From: Chitinophagales bacterium
GTDB lineage: Bacteria; Bacteroidota; Bacteroidia; Chitinophagales; Chitinophagaceae
Reading direction: 5' to 3'
DNA length: 11,520 nucleotides
Assembly (NCBI GenBank): GCA_015654495.1
Contig: JAATGW010000673.1
Coordinates: 1-11,520 of the forward strand
Below, piece by piece: positions 1-8,597 of this stretch (position 1 is the stretch's first letter; each line of letters starts with the position of its first letter). Under the pieces are notes generated by a model. It was not told where the DNA came from and ran no database searches. It saw nothing but the letters and a program-made list of their open reading frames with translations. The position numbers and the translations under genes were made by a program.

Positions 1-2
1 AC

Positions 3-91
3 CTCAGGGAAAATAGTTTCAGTCACGTGAAAAGCTTATCCGCATTAACCCTGATGGTTCAGCAAAAGTATGGACGCCTGAAACCCAATTC
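3..91 (+). pseudogene. Upstream piece of the kinase propeller, apparently frame-shifted
   Basis: These bases read as protein in two frames. Positions 3-32 are open from the window edge (LRENSFSHVK), while 32-91 read in the frame of the main kinase (KLIRINPDGSAKVW, a propeller-like strand pattern). The main frame meets a TAG at 14-16. Adding one A to the run at 30-33 would fuse the two pieces into HVKKLIRINPDG without a stop. The gene therefore either carries a one-base deletion here or has a sequencing or assembly error in the A-run. The alternative is that the open frame at 3-32 is chance. The missing N-terminus would hold the signal peptide and the remaining propeller blades. Confidence 0.5.
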
Positions 92-3000
92 ATGTTTTCA
101 TTTTATCCGGATAGTATACTCTTCGTGCATGAACAACGCAGGGGGCTTTCCCGGATGATCAATGATCAGCTTGTATTGATTCCTGGCAGTGAGTTCCTGG
201 GTGCAGACCGGATGCAGGTGATGATGCCTTTTTTTGAAGATGATGGTACAAAAAAATACCTGATCGGAACTTTCAGCCTCGGAGCATTTATTTATGATGG
301 GAAAACTTTTAAGAAATTCCAGGCAGATGCAGACAGCGATTTCAGAGAATATAATATGTACAAGGGTCTGGCAGTAAGTAAAACCCAATATGCAATCGCA
401 ACTGCCGGAGCCGGACTTTATATCATCGATAATAAAGGCAAAACACAGCTTCATCTTACAAAGGCCAGCGGATTACCTGATGACCTCGTTTATGACCTGT
501 GTCTGGATCATAACCAGAACTTATGGCTTGGAATGGATTATGGGATCGCCAGGGTAGAATTAAATAAACCTTTCAGTTACTTTAAAGCATTGCAGGGGGT
601 AAGCTCAACGACTTTATTTACTACCCGTTTCGAGGACAAAATATATACAGCAACATCAACTGGTTTACTCAGGTTGAACCCGGCCACCGGAATATTCGAA
701 TCAGTCAGGGGATTGCCGTCAGGTCAAACATTTAATCTTTTAGCTGATGGCAAAGAACTATTAATTACGTCCAATGGCTTGTTTAGATTAAAAAACAACC
801 AGGTGCAAACGGTAAAAAAATCTGTAAGCGGTGATTTTGGTGTATTAAACTTTCGTAAATCCCAGGTCAATAAAAATCTTCTGTTTGTCGGCATCTCCGG
901 TGGAGCGGTTGTTTTTTACAGAGATTATAATACACCGGATGCTTCCTGGGAATTCATCGGCAAAATTCCTGAGATCAATGAGGATATCTGGACACTCTCT
1001 GAAGACAAGGACCTTCCAGGAAAAATCTGGCTGGGTACCCAGAGCCCTGTATCATACCGCCTCAGCTTTCCCGTGACTGGAAAGCCTTCTCTAAAAGCGT
1101 TGAAAGTCGAAGAAATAGTCACTTTACCTGCAGCATTAAAGTTGCAGGGCCTCATTACAACTATCCGTGGGAATACGCTTTTCGGCGGCGATTCCGGTTA
1201 TTACCAGTTTGACGAAAAAACCAAAACATTTTTTATCGATCCGGACATTGGCAAATTCAACAGGGGTGGAGGCATCCTGGAACTCATGATTTCAGAGGAC
1301 AGCCGGCATCGCATCTGGGTAAGAATCGGGAAAGAATTCAGAATTTATACCCCGGGTCCAAAGGGATATACAATTGATAGCACAAGTCTGCAATCTGTTT
1401 TCCAGGAAACAATCGCGGAAATTTTTCATGACCGGGATAGTATCACCTGGATCAGCACGCTGAATGGTGTAGTGAGATATGATGAAAAGTTAACATCAGG
1501 CAGCCTGAAAAACTTTCCTGTATACATCCGTTTTGTTTCCAACGGTTCGCATCAGATGAACCCTGATCCGCAGGCAGATTCCGGCCGGATACATTTTCCA
1601 TATAAAAATAATGCGCTTCGTTTTGAATATGCCTCTCCCTTTTATGATCAGGAATCATTGCTGAAATACCAGACAAAACTCGAAGGTTACGATGATGATT
1701 GGAGTTCACTTGACAATAATAGCTATAAGGAATACACGAATCTTTCGCCGGGCTCCTATACTTTTAAGGTCCGCGCACAAAATGTCTATGGAAAATTAAG
1801 TGAGGAGGCGGGTTATACATTTTTAATTCTTTCACCATGGTATTTAACCTGGTGGGCAATTGCGCTTTATGCCATTGCTGCTATCGGCATAGTATACCTG
1901 CTCGTACGCTGGCGCACGAGGCATCTTCATGATCAACATCGGGAACTGGAAAAAATTGTTCATGAGAGGACGGCGCAGCTTTCGCAACGTGTGGAAGAAC
2001 TTGCTGTAATCAACAGCGTACAGGAAAGTCTTGTCCGTGAAAAGGATATGGATGCCATTTATAAAATGGTTGGTGAAAAGATCCGGGAAATCTTCAATGC
2101 GCAGGTAATCGACATCGTAACCTATGATCCTGCCACAAATATCATTGAAGACCGCTACGCATATGAAAAGGGAGATACAACCCTGTTAGCTCCCCGTCAA
2201 TTACAGGGATTCAGAAAGCAGGTAGCGGAAACAAATGAAACATTACTTATCAACAGGAATTTGCTTGAAGTTGCCAGAAAGGAAAACTTTTCAGCTCTCA
2301 TAGGTGAAGTTCCGAAATCTCTTGTAATTGTTCCGATGATCGCCAACAACAAGGTAAACGGGATGATCAGTCTTCAGGACCTCGACAAGGAAAATGCATT
2401 TACTGACTATGATGTTCACCTGCTGAAAACACTAGCCAATAGTATGAGCGTGGCCCTGGAAAGCGCTACCAGGTTTAATGAAACACGGAGACTACTGAAA
2501 GAAACAGAACAAAGAAATGCAGAGCTGGGGGTTATAAACAGTGTACAGGAAGGTTTTGTGAGCGACCTGAATATGCAGGGAATTTTTGATCTGGTAGGTG
2601 AAAAAGTAAGAGAGATATTCAATGTACAGGTGATCGATATTGTGATGTATGATAAAAAAGATAACACGATCGAAGATCGCTATTCCTATGAAAAAGGCGA
2701 TACAACTTTGTTAGGGAAACGCCCGCTGCAGGGTATCCGGAAAGAGGTCGCAAGAACTTCCGAGACCCTGGTCATCAACAATAATATCGAAGAATATTTT
2801 GAAAAATATGATCATATTGTACTTTATGGTGAAAAGCCTAAATCAATTGTAATCGTTCCGATGATCTCCAATAATGCGGTCATCGGTATGATAAGCCTGC
2901 AGGACCTCGATCATGAAAATAAATTTTCGGACTCGGACGTAAGCCTGCTAAAAACCCTCGCCAATAGTATGACCGTAGCGCTGGAAAGCGCAAGGCGTTA

Positions 3001-6000
3001 CGACGAAACCAAACATTTGCTCAGGGAAACAGAACAACGGAATGCCGAGCTTGGAGTTATCAACAGCGTACAGGAAGGATTTGTGAGCGATCTGAATATG
3101 CAGGGAATATTTGACCTGGTCGGTGAAAAAGTCCGTGAAATATTTAATGCGCAGGTAATCGACATCGTAATGTATTATAAAGAAGACAATACGATCGAAG
3201 ACCGCTATTCTTACGAAAAAGGCGATACTACATTATTGGGTCGGCGCCCGCTTCAGGGCTTGAGAAAAGGGGTTGCTGAAACCTCGGAACCCATGGTTCT
3301 TAATACCAATGTTCTGGAAACTGCAAAACAGTATAATCATACCGTACTTATCGGAGAAGTACCGCAATCCGTGGTAATAGTGCCCATGATCTCCAATAAT
3401 ACCGTTATCGGTATGATCAGTCTGCAGGATCTCGATAAGGAAAATGCTTTCTCTGAATCTGACGTCAGCTTGTTGAAAACCCTCGCCAACAGTATGAGTG
3501 TTGCTCTCGAAAGCGCAAGGCGTTTTGATGAAACCAAACACCTGCTGAAAGAAACAGAACAAAGGAATGCAGAGCTTGCTGTAATCAACAGTGTACAGGA
3601 TGGACTCGTAGCCCAATTGAATATCCAGAGTATCTATGATCTCGTAGGTGAAAAAATCCGCGAGATCTTCAATGCACAGGTAATCGATATCGTTACCTAT
3701 GACCCAAAAAATAATACGATTGAAGACAGATACGCATATGAAAAAGGCGATCGTACTTTGATTGCTCCGAGAGAACCAAAAGGATTCAGAAAACACGTTA
3801 TTCAAACAAAACAATTACTCCTGCACAATGAAAATGTTGCAGAAGAGTCTATCCGTTTCGGAAACCCTCTTATCATCGGCGAAATTCCTAAATCCCAGGT
3901 TTTTGTGCCGATGATTGCAGGTGGTGATATTAAAGGCATTATCAGTCTGCAGAACCTGGACAGGGAAAATGCTTTCCGCGAATCTGATGTTCGTCTCTTA
4001 ACCACGCTCGCGAATAGTATTAGTGTGGCACTGGAAAACGCCCGGCTTTTTGATGAAACAAAACACCTGCTGAAAGAAACTGAACAACGTAATGCGGAAC
4101 TCGCGGTGATCAATAGTGTACAGGATGGACTGGTGCGTGAAATGAATATGCAGGGCATTTTTGACCTGGTTGGTGAAAAGATCCGTGCCATTTTCAATGC
4201 GCAGGTGATCGATATCGTTATGTACGATAAAGATACCGGCCTGATAGAAGACAGGTATGCCTATGAGAAGGGTGACAGATCGCTGATCGGACCCAGGCAA
4301 CCGAGCGGATTTCGGAAACATATTATACAATCCCTTCAGCCCTTATTCATTAACACAAACTATGAAGAGATTGCGAAGAAATATAATAATGAAATCATTT
4401 TCGGAGAAGCGCCAAAATCGGCTGCACTCATGCCTCTCATTGCCGGCAATGAAGTAAAAGGGATAATCAGTCTTCAGAATCTGGACAGGGAAAATGCTTT
4501 CAGCGAATCAGACCACAGTCTGCTCACCACTTTGTCAAACAGTATGAGTGTGGCGCTGGAAAGTGCCCGGCTCTTTGATGAAACTACCCGACTGCTGAAT
4601 GAAACTGAACAAAGAAATGCGGAACTCGCGGTAATTAACAGTGTACAGGAAGGCCTGGTGGCGCAATTGAATATCCAGAGCATTTACGACCTCGTGGGTG
4701 AAAAGATCCGGGAAATCTTTAATGCACAGGTAATCGATATCGTTACTTATGATCAAAGGAAAAATACAATTGAAGACAGATATTCATTCGAAAAAGGAGA
4801 TCGTACTTTACTCGGTCCCAGAGAACCCAAAGGATTCCGCAAACATGTAATTGATACCAAACAGCTGATGTTACATAATGAAAAGGTGATTGAAGAGACA
4901 GCGCGTTATGGTAATCCTTTGCTGATTGGTGATATTCCGAAATCACAGGTGTTTGTACCGATGATCGCAGGAGGCGAAATAAAAGGCATTATCAGTCTGC
5001 AAAGCCTGGACAGGGAACATGCATTCCGTGAGTCGGATGTACGCCTGTTAACCACACTGGCAAACAGTATGAGCGTAGCATTGGAAAATGCAAGATTGTT
5101 TGATGAGACCAAGCGACTTCTTCTGGAAACGGAACAACGCACAGCTGAACTCGGCGTAATCAATGTGGTACAGGAAGGTCTTGTGCGGGAAATTGATGCT
5201 AACGCAATCTACAATCTTGTCGGTGAAAAAATGAGGGAAATTTTCAATGCGCAGGTAATCGATATTGTGACCTATGATAAGAGTTCAAATATCATCGAAG
5301 ACAAGTACGCATTCGAGAAGGGAGACAGAAGCATCCTCCCGCCAAGGGAGCCATATGGGTACCGGAAGCATGTTATTGAAACCAGGCAAATGCTTCTCCT
5401 GAATTCAGATACGGAAAAACATGCAGCCTATTATGGAAACAAAGTGATATTGGGTGAAATGACCAAGTCGGTGGTATTTGTTCCGCTTCTTGAAGGCAAT
5501 GAAGTAAAAGGTATTGTGAGTCTGCAGAATATTGATCAGGAAAATGCATTCAGCGATTCCGATGTACGATTGCTGGTGACATTAGCCAACAGCCTGAGTA
5601 TTGCCCTTCAGAATGCGAAACTGTTTGATGAGACCAAGAGACTATTGAAGGAAACCGAACAGCGCACCGCTGAACTTGCGGTAATCAATACTGTTCAGGA
5701 AGGTCTGGTTCGGGAAATGAATGCAGAATCTATTTATGAGATGGTTGGTGAAAAAATGCGGGAAGTTTTCAATGCGCAGGTAGTCGATATCGTTACCTAC
5801 GATAAGAATGCTAATATCATTGAAGACCGTTACGCATATGAAAAAGGCGACCGCACTATACTTCCGCCCCGACAGCCCTATGGAATCCGCAAACATATTA
5901 TTGAGTCCAAACAGCTCATGGTAATAAACGACAGCATGCGGGAAGTGGAGAAGAAGTTTAAAAACCCGGTGTATGCAGGCCAGGGAGCAAAATCGGCTAT

Positions 6001-8143
6001 TTTCGTGCCGTTGATGGAGGGAAATGATGTAACCGGAATTGTGAGCCTGCAAAACCTGGATGAGGAAAATGCATTCAGCGATTCCAATGTGAAAATGCTG
6101 GTTACCCTTTCAAGTAGCCTTAGTATCGCACTTCAGAATGCCAGGCTTTTTGATGAAACCAACAGGTTGCTGGCAGAAGCAAAACAACGCAGCTCGGAAC
6201 TATCTACTGTAAACAATGTGAGCAAAACGCTAGCCTCCCAATTGAATCCTGATGAGTTGATTGCACGTGTTGGCGGACAGATGAAGGAACTGTTCAACGC
6301 CAATATTGTTTATCTGGCTTTACTTAATGATAAAACCAAGACCATCTATTTCCCATATCAATATGGCGATAACCTGGTACCCATGAAACTGGGCGAAGGG
6401 CTCACATCACAAATTCTTATCACAGGCGAACCACTTTTACTCAACAGTGAGTCGGCTGGGGTAACTACATCTCTCGGATTCCAGCGTGTAGGAATACCTG
6501 CAGCTTCCTATCTTGGTGTACCTATTCCTGATGGCGACAAAATAATTGGAGTATTGAGTGTACAAAGCACGGAACAGGAAAACCGGTTTAATGAAAACGA
6601 TCAGCGCCTTTTATCAACGATCGCAGCATCTGTTGGCGTTGCGCTGAGGAATGCACGGTTATTTGAAGAAGTTAAACTCGCAAAACTGGAAGCAGAAACT
6701 GCTACTAAAATTGCAGAGAAAGCAAATGAGGCCAAGAGCGCTTTTCTTTCTACAGTCAGCCACGAATTGAGAACACCACTCACTTCCGTACTCGGATTTG
6801 CTAAAATAATCCGGAAAAGACTGGAAGAAAAGATATTCCCGCAGACAAATCAATCAGATCCTAAAACCGGAAAAGTTATTCAGCAGGTTTCTGAAAACCT
6901 GAACGTGGTGGTGGCCGAAGGCGAACGTCTTACCCACCTTATCAACGATGTACTTGATCTGGCGAAAATTGAGGCTGGTAAAATGGAATGGAGTGAGGAA
7001 TGGGTCTCCATTTCTGAAATTGTGGAACGCGCCGCTTCAGCAACATCTGCTCTTTTCGATCAGAAAAACCTGCACCTCGAACGTAACTATTCAGTTGATT
7101 TACCGGATATACGCGGAGACCGCGACAAGCTGATCCAGGTAGTGGTGAACCTTCTGTCAAATGCGGTCAAATTTACTGAGTCGGGCACAGTAACCTGCAA
7201 GGTTAGCCGAACGGAGCAGGAAATTATTGTTGACATAACAGATACAGGAATCGGGATTGCAGCTGAAGACCATAGCGCGGTATTTGAACAGTTCCGTCAG
7301 GTAGGTGATACACTCACGGATAAGCCTAAGGGCACTGGTCTTGGTCTGCCGATATGTAAAGAAATTGTGGAGCATCATGGCGGTACCATCTGGCTGGAGA
7401 GTGCACCGGGAAAAGGAAGTACCTTCTCCTTTTCAATTCCACTGCAGCCATTAGACAACCAGAAACCACTGCCTCTGAACGACCTGGTAGCCCAGCTCAA
7501 AGAACAGATGGCGCAATCCCGCCTGAACAGCAAAACGGCAACTTCCACCATCCTCATCGTTGATGATGATGATTCGATCCGCTCGTTGCTTTACCAGGAA
7601 TTAAGCGATGCCGGATACCTTATTGAGGAAGCAACGAATGGAAAAGAAGCCCTCGTTAAGATCAGAGCAAATCGCCCTGATCTGGTGATCCTTGATGTGA
7701 TGATGCCTGAGATGAATGGATTTGATGTAGCTGCCGTTTTGAAAAATGATCCGCAGACCCTTGATATACCCATCATCGTATTATCCATTGTGCAGGATAA
7801 AGCCCGTGGATTCCGTATCGGAGTTGATCGTTATCTTACAAAACCGATCGATACGGGAATTCTTTTTAACGAAGTTGATTCGCTGCTCCAACAGGGTAAA
7901 TCAAGAAAAAAAGTGCTGGTGGTTGATGAAGACCAGAATACCGTCCGTACCCTGGTGGACGTGTTGAAGAGCAAAGGCTATCACGTAGTAGAATCCGATG
8001 GTAAGGAACTGGTGGCAAAAGCGCTGGATACCCAGCCGGATATCATTATTCTCAATTCGCTGATCTCGGAAAAAACAGATCTTTCCCAAAGCCTGCGTAT
8101 GGAAAAAGGCATGGAAAACGTTCTCTTCCTTGTTTATCAGTAA
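92..8143 (+). CDS. Giant hybrid sensor histidine kinase with nine GAF domains (5' end missing)
   Basis: Membrane-bound hybrid histidine kinase, 2683 residues as visible. A partial two-component-regulator propeller covers about 1-490, with blade signatures near 127-157 (GLPDDLVYDL, then NLWLG) and 294-325. A Y_Y_Y domain lies at about 504-584 and one transmembrane helix at about 585-605, so the propeller should be periplasmic and the rest cytoplasmic. A coiled coil (615-640) leads into nine GAF units from residue 636 to about 2213. HisKA has SHELRTPLT with phospho-acceptor H2224. HATPase_c shows N2353/N2357, DTGIGI from 2384 and GTGLGL from 2414. Receiver 1 has D2491/D2492, phospho-acceptor D2535 and K2584. 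Receiver 2 (from about 2607) has N2655 at the acceptor position and stops early. The ATG at 92 is only the first in-frame ATG: the same frame stays open and propeller-like back to 17, with a stop at 14-16, so the true start lies upstream. The input signal is unknown. Confidence 0.93.
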   Translation: MFSFYPDSILFVHEQRRGLSRMINDQLVLIPGSEFLGADRMQVMMPFFEDDGTKKYLIGTFSLGAFIYDGKTFKKFQADADSDFREYNMYKGLAVSKTQYAIATAGAGLYIIDNKGKTQLHLTKASGLPDDLVYDLCLDHNQNLWLGMDYGIARVELNKPFSYFKALQGVSSTTLFTTRFEDKIYTATSTGLLRLNPATGIFESVRGLPSGQTFNLLADGKELLITSNGLFRLKNNQVQTVKKSVSGDFGVLNFRKSQVNKNLLFVGISGGAVVFYRDYNTPDASWEFIGKIPEINEDIWTLSEDKDLPGKIWLGTQSPVSYRLSFPVTGKPSLKALKVEEIVTLPAALKLQGLITTIRGNTLFGGDSGYYQFDEKTKTFFIDPDIGKFNRGGGILELMISEDSRHRIWVRIGKEFRIYTPGPKGYTIDSTSLQSVFQETIAEIFHDRDSITWISTLNGVVRYDEKLTSGSLKNFPVYIRFVSNGSHQMNPDPQADSGRIHFPYKNNALRFEYASPFYDQESLLKYQTKLEGYDDDWSSLDNNSYKEYTNLSPGSYTFKVRAQNVYGKLSEEAGYTFLILSPWYLTWWAIALYAIAAIGIVYLLVRWRTRHLHDQHRELEKIVHERTAQLSQRVEELAVINSVQESLVREKDMDAIYKMVGEKIREIFNAQVIDIVTYDPATNIIEDRYAYEKGDTTLLAPRQLQGFRKQVAETNETLLINRNLLEVARKENFSALIGEVPKSLVIVPMIANNKVNGMISLQDLDKENAFTDYDVHLLKTLANSMSVALESATRFNETRRLLKETEQRNAELGVINSVQEGFVSDLNMQGIFDLVGEKVREIFNVQVIDIVMYDKKDNTIEDRYSYEKGDTTLLGKRPLQGIRKEVARTSETLVINNNIEEYFEKYDHIVLYGEKPKSIVIVPMISNNAVIGMISLQDLDHENKFSDSDVSLLKTLANSMTVALESARRYDETKHLLRETEQRNAELGVINSVQEGFVSDLNMQGIFDLVGEKVREIFNAQVIDIVMYYKEDNTIEDRYSYEKGDTTLLGRRPLQGLRKGVAETSEPMVLNTNVLETAKQYNHTVLIGEVPQSVVIVPMISNNTVIGMISLQDLDKENAFSESDVSLLKTLANSMSVALESARRFDETKHLLKETEQRNAELAVINSVQDGLVAQLNIQSIYDLVGEKIREIFNAQVIDIVTYDPKNNTIEDRYAYEKGDRTLIAPREPKGFRKHVIQTKQLLLHNENVAEESIRFGNPLIIGEIPKSQVFVPMIAGGDIKGIISLQNLDRENAFRESDVRLLTTLANSISVALENARLFDETKHLLKETEQRNAELAVINSVQDGLVREMNMQGIFDLVGEKIRAIFNAQVIDIVMYDKDTGLIEDRYAYEKGDRSLIGPRQPSGFRKHIIQSLQPLFINTNYEEIAKKYNNEIIFGEAPKSAALMPLIAGNEVKGIISLQNLDRENAFSESDHSLLTTLSNSMSVALESARLFDETTRLLNETEQRNAELAVINSVQEGLVAQLNIQSIYDLVGEKIREIFNAQVIDIVTYDQRKNTIEDRYSFEKGDRTLLGPREPKGFRKHVIDTKQLMLHNEKVIEETARYGNPLLIGDIPKSQVFVPMIAGGEIKGIISLQSLDREHAFRESDVRLLTTLANSMSVALENARLFDETKRLLLETEQRTAELGVINVVQEGLVREIDANAIYNLVGEKMREIFNAQVIDIVTYDKSSNIIEDKYAFEKGDRSILPPREPYGYRKHVIETRQMLLLNSDTEKHAAYYGNKVILGEMTKSVVFVPLLEGNEVKGIVSLQNIDQENAFSDSDVRLLVTLANSLSIALQNAKLFDETKRLLKETEQRTAELAVINTVQEGLVREMNAESIYEMVGEKMREVFNAQVVDIVTYDKNANIIEDRYAYEKGDRTILPPRQPYGIRKHIIESKQLMVINDSMREVEKKFKNPVYAGQGAKSAIFVPLMEGNDVTGIVSLQNLDEENAFSDSNVKMLVTLSSSLSIALQNARLFDETNRLLAEAKQRSSELSTVNNVSKTLASQLNPDELIARVGGQMKELFNANIVYLALLNDKTKTIYFPYQYGDNLVPMKLGEGLTSQILITGEPLLLNSESAGVTTSLGFQRVGIPAASYLGVPIPDGDKIIGVLSVQSTEQENRFNENDQRLLSTIAASVGVALRNARLFEEVKLAKLEAETATKIAEKANEAKSAFLSTVSHELRTPLTSVLGFAKIIRKRLEEKIFPQTNQSDPKTGKVIQQVSENLNVVVAEGERLTHLINDVLDLAKIEAGKMEWSEEWVSISEIVERAASATSALFDQKNLHLERNYSVDLPDIRGDRDKLIQVVVNLLSNAVKFTESGTVTCKVSRTEQEIIVDITDTGIGIAAEDHSAVFEQFRQVGDTLTDKPKGTGLGLPICKEIVEHHGGTIWLESAPGKGSTFSFSIPLQPLDNQKPLPLNDLVAQLKEQMAQSRLNSKTATSTILIVDDDDSIRSLLYQELSDAGYLIEEATNGKEALVKIRANRPDLVILDVMMPEMNGFDVAAVLKNDPQTLDIPIIVLSIVQDKARGFRIGVDRYLTKPIDTGILFNEVDSLLQQGKSRKKVLVVDEDQNTVRTLVDVLKSKGYHVVESDGKELVAKALDTQPDIIILNSLISEKTDLSQSLRMEKGMENVLFLVYQ
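1997..6196 (+). repeat. Eight tandem 525-bp GAF-coding repeats inside the kinase gene
   Basis: Eight in-frame units start at 1997, 2522, 3047, 3572, 4097, 4622, 5147 and 5672. Each is exactly 525 bp (175 codons) and begins with EL(A/G)VIN. A ninth, much more divergent GAF unit starts in phase at 6197. Shared landmarks are VGEK near unit residue 25, QV(I/V)DIV near 36, IED(R/K)Y near 50, EKGD near 57, a GE-rich stretch near 103, and (I/V)SLQ near 124 followed by a helix ending LFDETK or similar. By hand count units 4 and 6 differ at 24 of 175 residues and units 2 and 3 at 30. No cysteine occurs in any of the nine units, which argues against cysteine-linked bilin or cysteine-ligated Fe-S sensing. 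I see no insertion or deletion between units. Confidence 0.95.
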
Positions 8144-8190
8144 TCATAAAAAAAAATAAAACAATAGCTTGCAGAAAACAGTTGTACATC

Positions 8191-8574
8191 ATGGCTAAAA
8201 AAATTCTGATTGTGGATGATGAGCAGCATATCCGGATGCTGATTGAACAAACCCTGGAGGAACTTGAAGATGACGGAGTGGAATTTCTTACTGCTGACAA
8301 TGGCGAGAAAGCCCTTGATATTATCCGCAATGAAGAACCGGATCTTGTTTTCCTGGATGTGATGATGCCCCGGATGAATGGAATGGAAGTGTGCAGAAAA
8401 GTAAAAAAAGAGCTGCAGCTGCACAAGGTTTTTATCGTATTGCTTACCGCAAAGGGGCAGGAGCTGGATCGTCAGAAAGGTCAGGAAGTTGGTGCCGATG
8501 TATATATGACGAAACCTTTTGACCCGGAATCAATTCTGGTGAAAGCACGTGAAGTATTGCAACTCAATGGCTGA
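8191..8574 (+). CDS. Single-domain response regulator (CheY-like receiver)
   Basis: A 127-residue stand-alone receiver domain that accepts phosphate from a histidine kinase or phosphotransfer protein and has no DNA-binding or enzymatic output domain. Visible residues are the acidic pair D9/D10, phospho-acceptor D56 in FLDVMMPRMNG, switch residue T86 in LLTAKG and K108 in MTKPF, so it should be fully active. I chose the ATG at 8191 because MAKKILIVDDE is the normal receiver start; an in-frame TTG at 8182 would add only three residues. No Shine-Dalgarno is visible, as is usual in Bacteroidota. It lies 47 bp after the kinase stop and 23 bp before the cyclase gene, so it is probably co-transcribed with both. 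It may be the free phosphorelay output of the hybrid kinase, or it may regulate the cyclase by contact. The partner is inferred from position only. Confidence 0.93.
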   Translation: MAKKILIVDDEQHIRMLIEQTLEELEDDGVEFLTADNGEKALDIIRNEEPDLVFLDVMMPRMNGMEVCRKVKKELQLHKVFIVLLTAKGQELDRQKGQEVGADVYMTKPFDPESILVKAREVLQLNG

Positions 8575-8597
8575 AAAGTTTACGACCTCAATCAAAC

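Noticed and set aside
3233..3814. 193-residue antisense frame within the GAF array
   Set aside because: It mirrors the conserved repeat codons of the kinase; similar antisense frames recur in other units at the same phase, and no domain pattern is seen.
8182..8190. TTG start three codons upstream of the response regulator
   Set aside because: The ATG at 8191 gives the normal receiver N-terminus; the extra three residues add nothing recognisable.
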